A DNA stretch of 64,000 nt from Janthinobacterium sp. Marseille (lineage in GTDB: Bacteria; Pseudomonadota; Gammaproteobacteria; Burkholderiales; Burkholderiaceae_D): assembly GCF_000013625.1 (NCBI RefSeq), contig NC_009659.1, positions 2,046,001 to 2,110,000 of the forward strand, read 5' to 3'. Below the pieces are notes generated by a model that was not told the origin of the DNA, did no database searches, and saw only the letters and a program-made list of their open reading frames with translations. Position 1 is the first letter of the stretch. Each line of letters starts with the position of its first letter. Shown piece by piece: positions 45,238-54,490 of the stretch. A program made the translations under genes and the position numbers.

Positions 45238-45268
45238 AAAAAGGCCTGCATCATGTGCAGGCCTTTTT
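45238..45268. terminator. Bidirectional intrinsic terminator
   Basis: A 13-base stem AAAAAGGCCTGCA / TGCAGGCCTTTTT with loop TCATG lies between folE and the convergent SDR gene; A and T runs on both sides. Confidence 0.92.
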
Positions 45269-45284
45269 TATTTACGCAGTCATG

Positions 45285-46034
45285 TTAAGCGCCAAAACCA
45301 CCATCTATCGTCAGGCTGGCACCTGTGATGTAGCCTGCTTCAGGACCGGCCAGGTAAGCGACGAAGCTGGCGATTTCTTCATCCTTGCCGTAACGGCCAA
45401 TCGCCATCAAACCTTTCAGGGTGTCTGCGAAATCGCTATTGGCAGGATTCATATCGGTATCGACCGGACCAGGCTGCACATTATTGACCGTGATACCGCG
45501 TGGGCCGAGGTCGCGTGCCAGGCCTTTGGTCAAACCCACGATCGCTGCTTTACTCATCGCATACACCGCACCACCGGCAAACGGCATGCGGTCGGCATTC
45601 GTGCTGCCGATGGTGATGATGCGGCCACCCTCGCCCATATGCCGCGCTGCTTCCTGCGTCGCGACAAATACGCTGCGTACATTCACCGCTACCGTGCGAT
45701 CGAAATCTTCCAGTTTGAAATCTTCCACCGGTGCCAATGCCAGTACGCCGGCATTGTTGACGAGGATATCGATACGGCCGAAAGCCTTGGCCGCTGCCTG
45801 TATTGCCTGTTGTACTGCGCTCGCATCGGAGCTGTCGGCATGGATAGCCAGTGCACGTCCGCCGGCGGCTTCTATTTCTTGTGCCACTGCCTTCGCTTTG
45901 TCGGCGGAACTGACATAGGTAAAGGCGACTGCAGCACCATCGCGTGCCAGGCGTTTAACGATAGCGGCACCGATACCGCGGGAACCGCCCTGGACGAAAG
46001 CGACTTTGCCTGTGAGTTGATTTGTGTTCGACAT
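45285..46034 (-). CDS. Short-chain dehydrogenase/reductase
   Basis: 249 residues from ATG 46034 (MSNTNQLTGKVAFVQGG), preceded by GGAGAAAA. Classical SDR: cofactor motif GGSRGIGAAI (about 16-25), NNAGVLAL, catalytic Ser near 137, then Tyr-x-x-x-Lys as YAMSKAA (about 152-158) and C-terminal TGASLTIDGGFGA. Family resembles 3-oxoacyl-ACP reductase-like and sugar/alcohol dehydrogenases; substrate unknown. Divergent from a LysR gene that probably controls it. Confidence 0.9.
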   Translation of the reverse strand: MSNTNQLTGKVAFVQGGSRGIGAAIVKRLARDGAAVAFTYVSSADKAKAVAQEIEAAGGRALAIHADSSDASAVQQAIQAAAKAFGRIDILVNNAGVLALAPVEDFKLEDFDRTVAVNVRSVFVATQEAARHMGEGGRIITIGSTNADRMPFAGGAVYAMSKAAIVGLTKGLARDLGPRGITVNNVQPGPVDTDMNPANSDFADTLKGLMAIGRYGKDEEIASFVAYLAGPEAGYITGASLTIDGGFGA

Positions 46035-46169
46035 GATTTTTCTCCGTAAAAGTATCAATAAATGGGTAAGTCATTAAAAACAGCACGGACTCAGTATCGA
46101 ACAAGTATTATGTTGTGAATAGATAGCAATCACTATAATCTGTTGATACTAAAGGTTTAAGGTGAGCAT

Positions 46170-47093
46170 ATGGAAACCATGAGCAGCATAGAATGCTTTG
46201 TCCGTAGCGCAGAGGCAGGGAGTTTCTCGGAAGCCGCACGGCGACTGGGTTTGACTTCGGCAGCGGTGGGCAAGAATGTGGCGCGGCTGGAGGCCAACCT
46301 GAGTGTACGCCTGTTCCAGCGCAGTACACGCCGCCTGACACTGACTGAAGCTGGTGAACGCTTCCTGGCCGAAGTCAGCGGCGGCCTGGCCGTCATCCAG
46401 TCTGCGGTCGCCAACCTGGCCAGCGCCGACGGGCAACCGGCCGGTACGCTAAAGATCAGCATGGGTACCGGTTTCGGCCGCCACTACATCGTGCCGCTGC
46501 TAGGTGACTTCCTCACGCGCTACCCGGCGATCACGCCGGACTGGCATTTCGATAACCGGCGCGTGGACATGATTGCCGAAGGTTTTGATGCAGCGATAGG
46601 TGGTGGCTTCGAATTGCCACCAGGCGTGGTGGCGCGCACCCTGGGACCAAGTCATGGCATCCTGGTCGCGGCACCGGATTACTTTGATACCCACACCCCA
46701 CTTGCTTCACCAAGCGAACTCGGGCAGCACGATGGCATCTTCATACGCTCGCCGCAAACCGGACGCATACGACCATGGTCGCTACGCAATAAGGGCAATG
46801 AACAGGCACCGGTGGCAATGCGCGTACGCATGACGATGAGCGATCCGGATGCTGCCTGCGAAGCGGCGCAAAGCGGGCTCGGCATTGCGCTGGTATCGGT
46901 ACCGAATGCGCTGCGCTACCTGGAAAGCGGGCGATTGAAACGCGTCCTGCCCGATTGGTATGTCGATATCGGCACACTCTCGCTATACTTCCCGGCACAA
47001 AAACTCTTGCCCGCGAAAACCCGCGTGTTTGTCGACTATGTGGTCGAACACTTCCGCACAGAAAAATTCGCCAAACGTTTTTCCGCCTTTTAG
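46170..47093 (+). CDS. LysR family regulator
   Basis: 307 residues. Winged helix with SFSEAARRLGLTSAAVGKNVARLEANL (about 18-44), then an effector domain of the CrgA-like type. Divergent from the SDR gene; a palindromic element between the two is not obvious, but the 135-base spacer suits a LysR box. A second ATG three codons later is possible. Confidence 0.9.
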   Translation: METMSSIECFVRSAEAGSFSEAARRLGLTSAAVGKNVARLEANLSVRLFQRSTRRLTLTEAGERFLAEVSGGLAVIQSAVANLASADGQPAGTLKISMGTGFGRHYIVPLLGDFLTRYPAITPDWHFDNRRVDMIAEGFDAAIGGGFELPPGVVARTLGPSHGILVAAPDYFDTHTPLASPSELGQHDGIFIRSPQTGRIRPWSLRNKGNEQAPVAMRVRMTMSDPDAACEAAQSGLGIALVSVPNALRYLESGRLKRVLPDWYVDIGTLSLYFPAQKLLPAKTRVFVDYVVEHFRTEKFAKRFSAF

Positions 47094-47107
47094 CCTGAAC
47101 CGAAACC

Positions 47108-47740
47108 ATGTCCGTCGCCGCCAAACGTCCATCCTGCAGCCGCTGCCTGCGCGCGCAAAGTGCCTGCATCTGTCACTGGATCACGCCGGTCGAACATCAG
47201 GTGGAAGTCCTGTTCCTGCAACATCCGCTCGAAGTGGCCAACGTGAAGAACAGTGCGCGCCTGCTACACCTGAGCCTGCCACATAGCCGCCTCGCAGTGG
47301 GTGAAGCATTCGGGGAAGACGAGTTACGACGCTTGCTGTATGCAGGCTTCGATGGCGCAGGAACCGCAGTACAACCCATCCTGCTCTATCCCGATACCAG
47401 CACCGATTCCCTGCTCGCCTTGCCGCCACCCTGGCCGGAAACGACCGACGTTGGCGCATATCGACTGGTGGTACTGGACGGCACCTGGCGTAAAAGTCGC
47501 AAGATGCTGTACCTGAATCCCTTGCTGCAACAATTGCCGCGCCTGCCGCTGGCCGATCCGCCTGCATCCGTCTATGCGATACGCAAGGCGCACAAACCTG
47601 ACCAACTGTCTTCGTTTGAAGCCACTTGCCATGCACTGATGCAACTGGAAAATGACAGCGACAAGTATGTGCCGCTGCTGGATGCCTTCGATGGCTTTGT
47701 CGCGCAACAGCAGGCCTATCGCCCCAAAGCCGGCGAATAA
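47108..47740 (+). CDS. DTW-domain tRNA-uridine aminocarboxypropyltransferase
   Basis: 210 residues. N-terminal zinc-type cysteines CSRCLRAQSACIC (about 9-21) and the DTW-domain signature as DGTWRKSRKM near 135-144, plus RKAHKPDQLSSFEA. Known DTW proteins (TapT/TuaA) transfer the 3-amino-3-carboxypropyl group of SAM to tRNA uridine (acp3U47). E. coli uses YfiP/TapT. Located 14 bases after the LysR gene, which may be accidental. Function assignment by family is strong; the target base is an inference. Confidence 0.85.
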   Translation: MSVAAKRPSCSRCLRAQSACICHWITPVEHQVEVLFLQHPLEVANVKNSARLLHLSLPHSRLAVGEAFGEDELRRLLYAGFDGAGTAVQPILLYPDTSTDSLLALPPPWPETTDVGAYRLVVLDGTWRKSRKMLYLNPLLQQLPRLPLADPPASVYAIRKAHKPDQLSSFEATCHALMQLENDSDKYVPLLDAFDGFVAQQQAYRPKAGE

Positions 47741-47806
47741 AGTGACGGCCGACGCAGCTTTGCAATCCTGCCTATAATCACGTCACCATTCACCCAAGGA
47801 AGTCAC

Positions 47807-48316
47807 ATGACCATCTCCCTCTACGCCGCTTCAGTTCCTGTTTTCAAGCAAATGCTCAATAGCGTCAGCGATGTCCTCAAGAAGACCGAAGAATATGCAA
47901 CGGCCAAAAGCATCGCGCCGGAAGCCTACCTGCAAGCCCGCCTGTTCCCCGACATGTTTCCGCTGCTGCGCCAGGTCCAGGTAGCCTGTGATTTCTCGCG
48001 CGGCGTATCGGCACGCCTGGCCGGCCTGGAAGTACCGAAGTTCGACGATAGCGAAAAGAGCTTTGCCGACCTGCAGGCATTGATCGCCAAAACCCTGGCT
48101 TTCATCGACGGCATCACTGCGGAACAAATCGACGGCCAGGAAACGCGCGAAATCGTCTTGCGCCCGGGCACGCCGAAAGAAAAGAAATTCAACGGCCAGG
48201 CTTACCTGCTGAGCTTCGGTTTGCCACAGTTCTTCTTCCACGTCACCACCACTTACGCAATCCTGCGCCATAACGGCATAGAAATCGGCAAGCGCGATTA
48301 CATGGGCGCCTATTAA
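47807..48316 (+). CDS. DUF1993 family protein
   Basis: 169 residues, all-helical, like DinB-type four-helix proteins. The start MTISLYAASVPVFKQMLNSVSDVLKKTEEYA and the C-terminal LPQFFFHVTTTYAILRHNGIEIGKRDYMG fit DUF1993. The His in FFHVTTTYAILRHNG resembles the metal-binding surface of DinB-like folds, but activity is unknown. CAAGGAAGTCAC precedes the ATG. Terminator follows. Confidence 0.85.
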   Translation: MTISLYAASVPVFKQMLNSVSDVLKKTEEYATAKSIAPEAYLQARLFPDMFPLLRQVQVACDFSRGVSARLAGLEVPKFDDSEKSFADLQALIAKTLAFIDGITAEQIDGQETREIVLRPGTPKEKKFNGQAYLLSFGLPQFFFHVTTTYAILRHNGIEIGKRDYMGAY

Positions 48317-48344
48317 TCAGCTTGCAATTTTTATTACGCAACAG

Positions 48345-48376
48345 AAAGAGCAGACAGTGATGTCTGCTCTTTTTTG
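48345..48376 (+). terminator. Intrinsic terminator
   Basis: Stem AAAGAGCAGACA / TGTCTGCTCTTT with loop GTGA, followed by more T, 29 bases after the DUF1993 stop. Confidence 0.9.
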
Positions 48377-48509
48377 TTTTCAGCTGTGCATCGTGGACAA
48401 GCCCGTTACGCAACAGATTCGCCGGCTGCGGGCATAAAAAGGTATCGCTTGCGGCGCGGCTGCATATAATGAAGTGCAACAACCACTCATCTCTGTGCGG
48501 GAGATTGCC

Positions 48510-48758
48510 ATGAGCGACAGGAAAATGTTTGCCGATATGGATATGGAAACGCAACGTTTCTATTCAAAGATCATCAATACCGCACTCTTCAATATGTATG
48601 CCGTCGACCAGCATTTGTTTGGCTCGCTGTTTTGCGAATCGGATGATCCCATGATCATGCAGCGCTGGCAGGAAGCCGAGCCATTGATCATGGAAGCGAT
48701 ACGGCGCCGGAGTGAAACCGATCCCGGCGACGACTGCAATACCTGGACCGACTTTTGA
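48510..48758 (+). CDS. Small hypothetical protein (82 residues)
   Basis: Starts at ATG 48510 after GGGAGATTGCC. Sequence is acidic and rich in Met and aromatics (DRKMFADMDMETQRFYSKIINTALFNMY). No membrane segment, no clear domain. It is followed after 12 bases by the convergent flavin-reductase gene stop. Unknown function; good ribosome site and codon use support it as a gene. Confidence 0.6.
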   Translation: MSDRKMFADMDMETQRFYSKIINTALFNMYAVDQHLFGSLFCESDDPMIMQRWQEAEPLIMEAIRRRSETDPGDDCNTWTDF

Positions 48759-48770
48759 AACGGTCTTACC

Positions 48771-49328
48771 CTAAAGGTTTTGCGGCAGGAAGCCGGCCTT
48801 GCGGCTGATCGTTTTATCCGACACACGGAAGACACCGTCACCGGTGTAATGCACCATGGCCGGACAGCCGATCCGACTCGCGATGTGCGCCTTCACCACT
48901 TCAAAGATAAAGAAACTGTATTTGCCGACCATGCTGTGGTCGTGCAGGCGGCATTCGAGGTTCGCGAAACATTGCGGCAGCAACGCTGCCTTGACCTTGT
49001 CCGCTTTGGCCGCCAGCAGATTGAATTTTTCGAACTTGTCGACCTCGGCACCTGAACAATTGCCGATACCGACGATGGTATCGATGAGTTCCGCGCTCGG
49101 GATATTGATCACGCATTCGCGACTGCGCCTGATCATTTCAAAGCTGTGATTACCACCTGCAATGATGCAGCCGACCAGCGCAGGCGTGAATTCCATCACC
49201 GTATGCCAGCCCATGGTCATGACATTGTTTTGCTCTTTCCAGTGCGAGGTGAGCAAGACGATAGGCCCCGGTTCCAGGTAGCGGCGTATCTCCGCGACCG
49301 GCAAATCCGTCTTTTGATAGATCTTCAT
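48771..49328 (-). CDS. Flavin reductase family protein
   Basis: 185 residues. A flavin-reductase-like (FMN-binding split barrel) domain with VLLTSHWKEQNNVMTMGWHT and IIAGGNHSFEMIRRSRECVINIPSAELIDTI. These proteins bind FMN or FAD and reduce flavin or other acceptors with NADH; flavoredoxin-type and DIM6/NTAB relatives exist. AGGTGGTG precedes the ATG. Divergent from the TetR gene at 49517, which may control it. Confidence 0.88.
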   Translation of the reverse strand: MKIYQKTDLPVAEIRRYLEPGPIVLLTSHWKEQNNVMTMGWHTVMEFTPALVGCIIAGGNHSFEMIRRSRECVINIPSAELIDTIVGIGNCSGAEVDKFEKFNLLAAKADKVKAALLPQCFANLECRLHDHSMVGKYSFFIFEVVKAHIASRIGCPAMVHYTGDGVFRVSDKTISRKAGFLPQNL

Positions 49329-49437
49329 GGCAACACCACCTTGCGTAAGTGACGACTAGGGACAGACCCACTGTACGGCGCAAAGTTGCCGGGCTGACGG
49401 ATGCATTGACCCCTGGTTGTCCATTTTCCACACTTTT

Positions 49438-49480
49438 TAGATGATGACCAACATCTATTGCATTTATGATGAGCGTCATC
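49438..49480. promoter_or_regulatory. Operator candidates for the TetR gene at 49517
   Basis: TAGATG-N8-CATCTA (49438-49457) and GATGA-GCG-TCATC (49468-49480) are two related dyads in the shared promoter of a flavin reductase gene and a TetR gene. The repeated GATG/CATC pattern fits a TetR-type binding surface. Confidence 0.6.
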
Positions 49481-49516
49481 TATTATCCGATTTAATCAAT
49501 TTTGCAGGATGTCATC

Positions 49517-50110
49517 ATGCCGCGCGTATCCAAGGAACAGACCGACCTCAACCGTACCGCCATCGAACAAGCCTCTTCCAAGCTATTCCGCGAAAAGGGC
49601 TTTAACGGCGTCAGCGTAGCCGATTTGATGGCTGCCGCCGGCCTCACGCATGGCGGCTTCTATGGTCACTTTTCATCGAAGGATGAATTGGCTGCAGTCG
49701 CCTGCGCCACCGCATTCAGCGAAGCATCCGAACGCTGGCAAAAGCGCATGGAAGGCAAACCGGATGAACAGCAGGCGCTATACGCCATCATCGATGGTTA
49801 CCTGTCTTCGCAAAAAGTACGTGATGTCGGCAATGGTTGCCCGGGTGCCGCGCTGACCACCGACGTTGCACGCGAAGCACTGGATAAACCGGTACGTGCC
49901 GCCTATATGGCCGGTACCGAAGAGCTGGTTGAAATCCTCGCTTCGCTGTGCCCTTCACCGGACGCCGCAGTACGCCGCAAAACCGCCCTTGCGCAATGGA
50001 GCATGATGGTCGGCTCGATGGCGCTGGCACGCGCCACCGAAGGCTATCCGATTGCCAATGAATTACTGGCGGTCGCGCGCGAGCAATTGCTCGGCGATAT
50101 CGCTGCCTGA
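49517..50110 (+). CDS. TetR family regulator
   Basis: 197 residues from ATG 49517. The HTH is in FREKGFNGVSVADLMAAAGLTHGGFYGHFSSKDELAAV. It has a TetR_C-type ligand domain. Divergent from the flavin reductase and 43 bases upstream of an MFS gene (50153) on the same strand. Likely controls one or both, as in drug or redox-type efflux loci. An upstream TTG is open in frame but the ATG has AGGA before it. Confidence 0.88.
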   Translation: MPRVSKEQTDLNRTAIEQASSKLFREKGFNGVSVADLMAAAGLTHGGFYGHFSSKDELAAVACATAFSEASERWQKRMEGKPDEQQALYAIIDGYLSSQKVRDVGNGCPGAALTTDVAREALDKPVRAAYMAGTEELVEILASLCPSPDAAVRRKTALAQWSMMVGSMALARATEGYPIANELLAVAREQLLGDIAA

Positions 50111-50152
50111 ATTTCCTTCCCCTTCACCCACTGATCCGACCATAGGATTCTT

Positions 50153-51433
50153 ATGTACGCTCAATCGCTGTCAAACTGGCTGGACCGCCGAGGTATACAT
50201 TTCTCATGGGTGATCGTCGCGATTACCTTCCTCACCATGCTGACATCGTCGGCCGCGCTGGGTTTGCCCGGCGTGCTGCTGCAACCTTTGAGCAAGGAAT
50301 TCGGCTGGAGCAATGACCAGATTTCATCGGCGGTGGCCGTACGCTATGTGCTGTTCGGTTTCATCGGCCCGTTCGCCGCGATCTTCATGGAACGCTTCGG
50401 CTTGCGCAAAGTCATCACCATTGCGCTGGTACTCGTGGCCGCCTGTCTAGCACTCTCGACCATGATGACCGAGCTGTGGCAAATGTTCCTCTTGTGGGGT
50501 TTGCTGCTCGGTACCGGTACCGGCCTGACGGCATTGGTGTTGGGTGCAGTGGTGGCGAATCGCTGGTTTGAAAAACGCCGCGGCCTGGTGCTCGGCTTGC
50601 TGACCGCCAGCTCGGCGACCGGTCAATTGATCTTCCTGCCGTTCGGCGCATGGCTGATCCAGAACTACGGCTGGCGCATGTCGGTGATCCCGGTCTTCCT
50701 GTGCTGTGCAGCGGTAGCGGTACTGGCCTTCCTGCTGGTGCGTGACCGGCCGCATGATGTCGGCGCAGTTGCTTATGGTGCGGCACCGGGCAGTGAACCG
50801 CCACCCTTGCCGGCTACCGCGCAAATGACGATGATGGAACCCTTCCGCGTCTTGCGCAGCGCGTCGCGCAATCGCACCTTCTGGGTGTTGGCCGGTACTT
50901 TCTTTATCTGCGGCCTGAGCACCAGCGGTTTGATCCAGACCCACTTCGTTTCACTCTGCGGTGATTACGGCATGGCTGCGATTCCTGCAGCCAGCGTGCT
51001 GGCGATGATGGGTGCTTTCGATTTCATCGGCACCATCCTCTCCGGTTGGCTCTCCGATCGCTATGACAACCGTAAACTCTTGTTCTGGTATTACGGCTTG
51101 CGCGGCTTGTCGCTGATCTGGTTGCCGCATTCCGAATTCACGCTGTATGGCCTGTCACTGTTCGCGATGTTTTACGGCCTGGACTGGTTCGCTACGGTAC
51201 CGGTAACGGTAAAACTGGCGGGGGCCGAATTCGGCAAGGAAAGAGCCGGCATGGTCTTTGGCTGGATCTTTACCGCACATCAGATCGGCGGCGCATTTGC
51301 CGCTTACGGTGCAGGCCTGTCGCGTACTATCCTGATGGCTTACACACCGGCCTTGTACGCAGCAGGTATCGCCTGTCTCTTTGCTGCAGTGATTGTCTTC
51401 ATGATCAAGAAACCGGTCAGGGCGACTACTTAG
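50153..51433 (+). CDS. MFS transporter (oxalate/formate-antiporter-like)
   Basis: 426 residues with twelve helices. Sequence parts such as GLPGVLLQPLSKEFGWSNDQISSAVAVRYVLFGFIGP and RGLVLGLLTASSATGQLIFLPFGAWL are typical of the monocarboxylate/OFA-like MFS branch. Substrate unknown. It lies directly after the TetR gene and probably forms a regulator-transporter pair. Its stop overlaps the stop of the convergent methyltransferase by 8 bases. Confidence 0.88.
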   Translation: MYAQSLSNWLDRRGIHFSWVIVAITFLTMLTSSAALGLPGVLLQPLSKEFGWSNDQISSAVAVRYVLFGFIGPFAAIFMERFGLRKVITIALVLVAACLALSTMMTELWQMFLLWGLLLGTGTGLTALVLGAVVANRWFEKRRGLVLGLLTASSATGQLIFLPFGAWLIQNYGWRMSVIPVFLCCAAVAVLAFLLVRDRPHDVGAVAYGAAPGSEPPPLPATAQMTMMEPFRVLRSASRNRTFWVLAGTFFICGLSTSGLIQTHFVSLCGDYGMAAIPAASVLAMMGAFDFIGTILSGWLSDRYDNRKLLFWYYGLRGLSLIWLPHSEFTLYGLSLFAMFYGLDWFATVPVTVKLAGAEFGKERAGMVFGWIFTAHQIGGAFAAYGAGLSRTILMAYTPALYAAGIACLFAAVIVFMIKKPVRATT

Positions 51434-52076
51434 CTTTACGCCAGATCGTCGCCAGCCACGGCTGCTGCTCAAGCGGCAAGCCGGCTGGCCGGTAGTAATG
51501 TTCGAGCTCGACTAAGCCGGCGCCTGTCATGAACGCGCGCCAGCTTTCCAGCTCGTAGTAAGCGCCATAACGTCCCCTGTTCCAGCCTTCTTCATTCTGT
51601 CCACGCGGATTGGAACTAAAGAGCACACCACCCGCTTTCAGGGTCGCGTATAGCTGCTGCAATACACGGGGCAATTCCTGGCTGGGTACATGAAACAAGG
51701 ACGCATTGGCATACACGCCATCAAAATGCTCCGGCGGTAAATCGAGTTGCAGGAAGTCTTGCTGCCACACTTCGCATTGCGCATAATCACGCGCCATCTG
51801 CACAAACTCGGCCGAGCCATCGAGGCCGACCGCAGTGTGTCCCATATCGCTGAAAGTCTTCAGGTCCCGCCCCGGACCGCAACCGAGGTCTAGCAACGTG
51901 AATGGCGCGGCGACTTGAATATGCCTGAGCAGCGCCTGGATATTCTGGCTGACATCATGCGTACGCGTCCCTTCCCAAAAGGCCGCAGCACGCTGGTTAT
52001 AGTGATCCAGTGTGACATCGCTGATGTGCGCCAGGTCTTGCACGCTGAGTTTGTCTGTTGAAACTTTATTGCTCAT
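51426..52076 (-). CDS. Class I SAM-dependent methyltransferase
   Basis: 216 residues. The SAM-binding motif I is LLDLGCGPGRDLKTF (about 70-84), motif II-like DGVYANASLFHVPSQEL follows. Methyltransferase type 11/25-like; substrate unknown. It shares eight bases with the convergent MFS gene. No clear ribosome site is seen before the ATG. Confidence 0.88.
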   Translation of the reverse strand: MSNKVSTDKLSVQDLAHISDVTLDHYNQRAAAFWEGTRTHDVSQNIQALLRHIQVAAPFTLLDLGCGPGRDLKTFSDMGHTAVGLDGSAEFVQMARDYAQCEVWQQDFLQLDLPPEHFDGVYANASLFHVPSQELPRVLQQLYATLKAGGVLFSSNPRGQNEEGWNRGRYGAYYELESWRAFMTGAGLVELEHYYRPAGLPLEQQPWLATIWRKAK

Positions 52077-52163
52077 GAACGGAGGCGCTGCGATTGATCG
52101 TCCTTAATGGTAGCGCTTTACAAGCATCGACTCCATTTTCTTTGCCCGTCGGGCCATCAGCCA

Positions 52164-53390
52164 TTAAATCCGTACAGCCCGCGGACCGTAATGCAATGTG
52201 AGCAAGGTGCCCAGCGTCAGTGCCACGGTGGCGAAAATCGGACCGCCCAGCGCACCGACGTGATCGACGAGGATACCGCCGCCGATGGCACCGCTGGCAA
52301 TCGCTATCTGGAATGCCGCAACCATCAGACCACCCGCTGCTTCAGCCTGGTCCGGTGCCGCACGCACGATCCAGGTCTGGAAACCGACCGGGAATGCGCC
52401 GAAGGCAAAGCCCCACAGTGCAATCGCTATCGCCGCCACGGTGGCCGAACTGCCGGCGATCCACAAGGTAGCAGCCAGCAATGCAATGAGTGTCCCGCCG
52501 AACACCACTGCATAACGTTCGCTGCGTTCGGCAATGAAGCCGCCGGCAAAATTGCCGAAGAAACCGCCGATGCCATAACCGAGCAAGACTGCCGAGATCG
52601 CGCTGACCGACAGATGCGTGATGTGTTCCATCAGCGGACGAATGTAGGTAAAGCCGGCAAAGTGACCGGAAATCACCAGCAACACGGCAAACAGGGCGAC
52701 CCTTACATTGGTGCGGCGTAGCAGTTCGAAGAGTATTTTCAGACTCGGGTTATCTTTCGGTGGCAGCGACGGGATCGCGAAGAACTGTACGACCAGCGTG
52801 ATGATGCTGACGATGCCTGCGGCGATGAAGGCACTGCGCCAACCCCACAAGTCGCCCATATAAGCACCGATAGGTGCCGCGCCCACAGTCGCCACGGAAA
52901 CACCGGTAAGGATGAAGGACATTGCCCGTGCGAATAGATTATCCGGCACCAGGCGCATGGCGAGCGCGGCAGCCATCGACCAGAAACCACCCAGCGCGAT
53001 GCCCAGCAACACGCGCGAAACCAGCAATACCGGAAGGTTTTCTGCGGTGGCGGCGAGTACATTCGACAGCACCAGCAAGATAGTCAGGGTCAGGATCACG
53101 CGCTTGCGGTCAAAATTGCGTGTGAGCACTGGAATCATCAGGGCGGCACCGGCCCCGACCAATGCAGTCGCAGTCACCGCCTGCCCGGCGGCACCGTCGG
53201 AAACCCCGAGGTCATTCGCCATTGCAGTCAGCAGGCTGGCCGGCAGGAATTCCGCCGTAACGAGGCCAAATACGCCGAGCGCGAGACTGGTAATGCCGGC
53301 CCAATTGGCACTCTCTGCCGCGCCGGCTGTTGCTTCACTCAGGTTTCCGGCAAATGGGGGATTGGGGCATTCTGCGCACGCGTCGTTCAT
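52164..53390 (-). CDS. MFS transporter (AraJ/PbuE-like)
   Basis: 408 residues from ATG 53390 (MNDACAECPNPPFAGN; an ATG four codons upstream also exists). Twelve helices; segments SLALGVFGLVTAEFLPASLLTAMANDLGVSDGAAGQAVTA belong to the DHA1 AraJ/YdhP group of exporters for sugars, nucleosides or drugs. Divergent from an AraC gene, with a palindrome in the shared promoter that fits a repressor or AraC-type control. Confidence 0.88.
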   Translation of the reverse strand: MNDACAECPNPPFAGNLSEATAGAAESANWAGITSLALGVFGLVTAEFLPASLLTAMANDLGVSDGAAGQAVTATALVGAGAALMIPVLTRNFDRKRVILTLTILLVLSNVLAATAENLPVLLVSRVLLGIALGGFWSMAAALAMRLVPDNLFARAMSFILTGVSVATVGAAPIGAYMGDLWGWRSAFIAAGIVSIITLVVQFFAIPSLPPKDNPSLKILFELLRRTNVRVALFAVLLVISGHFAGFTYIRPLMEHITHLSVSAISAVLLGYGIGGFFGNFAGGFIAERSERYAVVFGGTLIALLAATLWIAGSSATVAAIAIALWGFAFGAFPVGFQTWIVRAAPDQAEAAGGLMVAAFQIAIASGAIGGGILVDHVGALGGPIFATVALTLGTLLTLHYGPRAVRI

Positions 53391-53421
53391 TACGATTCTC
53401 AAGATGTTGTAGAGAGCGCAG

Positions 53422-53435
53422 TTTACAATTGTAAA
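53422..53435. promoter_or_regulatory. Palindrome between MFS and AraC genes
   Basis: TTTACAATTGTAAA is a perfect 14-base palindrome 32 bases upstream of the MFS start. The TACAATTGTA core also fits BlaI/CopY-type or TetR-type operators. Which regulator uses it is unknown; the nearest candidate is the AraC protein at 53516. Confidence 0.6.
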
Positions 53436-53515
53436 TCTGGACTTTCCATGTCATTAAAATCCTATATCATGACTATTCGTCCAAATTGCCAATGAGAAGT
53501 GTGAAGGATACAAAC

Positions 53516-54472
53516 ATGGATCCCAAGGATACGCGCGACACCCTGACTGAAATCCTGCTCGGCCTGCGACTCGACGGCGTTGAATACGGCCGCTGCGTGA
53601 TGCACGAGCCGTGGGCAATTGCCTTTCCGCCAAAACGGGAAGCAAGTTTCCATTTCATCGCACAAGGACATTGCTGGATACGTACGCAGACGACCGACTG
53701 GATGCGCCTGAATCCCGGCGATGCGCTGCTTTTACCGCGCAGTACCTTCCATGTACTGGCAAGTTCGCCGGAAGTCCCGACAATAGATGTCGATGCACTG
53801 GCGCGCACTGTCGTGTCGGAAAATCTCTTCCTGGTGAATGACGAGAAGTCCTCACACAAGGTCGTGGCGGACGATGAAACAGCCGCGCACATATTGTTTT
53901 GCGGCATGATGCGCTTCAACCTCGATCCCCTGCATCCATTGCTGGCGATGATGCCGGATGTGATGCGCGCCTGTGACCTGGCCCAGCGTGACCCCGCCGT
54001 GCTCGTCATGCTGGAAGCGATGGAACGCGAGATTGCACTCGATCGCATCGGTGCCTGCGGCATCCTGGCGCGCCTGGCTGATGTGCTGGCGGCCAGCATC
54101 ATTCGCGCCTGGGTGGAGTGCGCATCCAGTGGTGCCACCGGCTGGATTGCCGCCGTGCGTTGTCCACAGATTGGTCGTGTACTGGCGGCCATCCACAATC
54201 AACCGGAACGAGAATGGTCGGTGGCCGAACTGGCTACCGTAATGGGTGCGTCGCGTTCCAGCTTCGTGGAAAAATTTTCCAATGCGGTCGGTGAAACACC
54301 GGCCAAGTATGTGGCGCGCGTGAAGATGTTCCAGGCCCGCCACTGGATCGCGCATGAAGGCATGCGCATGGCAACCGTCGCCAGCCGCCTCGGCTACGAT
54401 TCGGAGGCTTCGTTCAGTCGCGCCTTCAAACGCATCATTGGTCATCCGCCCAGCGAAGCACGGGTCGGCTAA
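53516..54472 (+). CDS. AraC family regulator with cupin-type N-terminal domain
   Basis: 318 residues from ATG 53516 after GAAGGA. The N-terminal half (about 20-165) resembles cupin-6 sensing domains (FPPKREASFHFIAQGHCWIR, LNPGDALLLPRSTFHVLASSP). The C-terminal AraC-type HTH pair occupies about 215-310 with WSVAELATVMGASRSSFVEKFSNAVGETPAKYVARVKMFQARHW and MATVASRLGYDSEASFSRAFKRIIGHPPSEAR. It is divergent from the MFS exporter, which it probably activates. Confidence 0.9.
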   Translation: MDPKDTRDTLTEILLGLRLDGVEYGRCVMHEPWAIAFPPKREASFHFIAQGHCWIRTQTTDWMRLNPGDALLLPRSTFHVLASSPEVPTIDVDALARTVVSENLFLVNDEKSSHKVVADDETAAHILFCGMMRFNLDPLHPLLAMMPDVMRACDLAQRDPAVLVMLEAMEREIALDRIGACGILARLADVLAASIIRAWVECASSGATGWIAAVRCPQIGRVLAAIHNQPEREWSVAELATVMGASRSSFVEKFSNAVGETPAKYVARVKMFQARHWIAHEGMRMATVASRLGYDSEASFSRAFKRIIGHPPSEARVG

Positions 54473-54490
54473 GCGAAAGCAAAGCGACTC

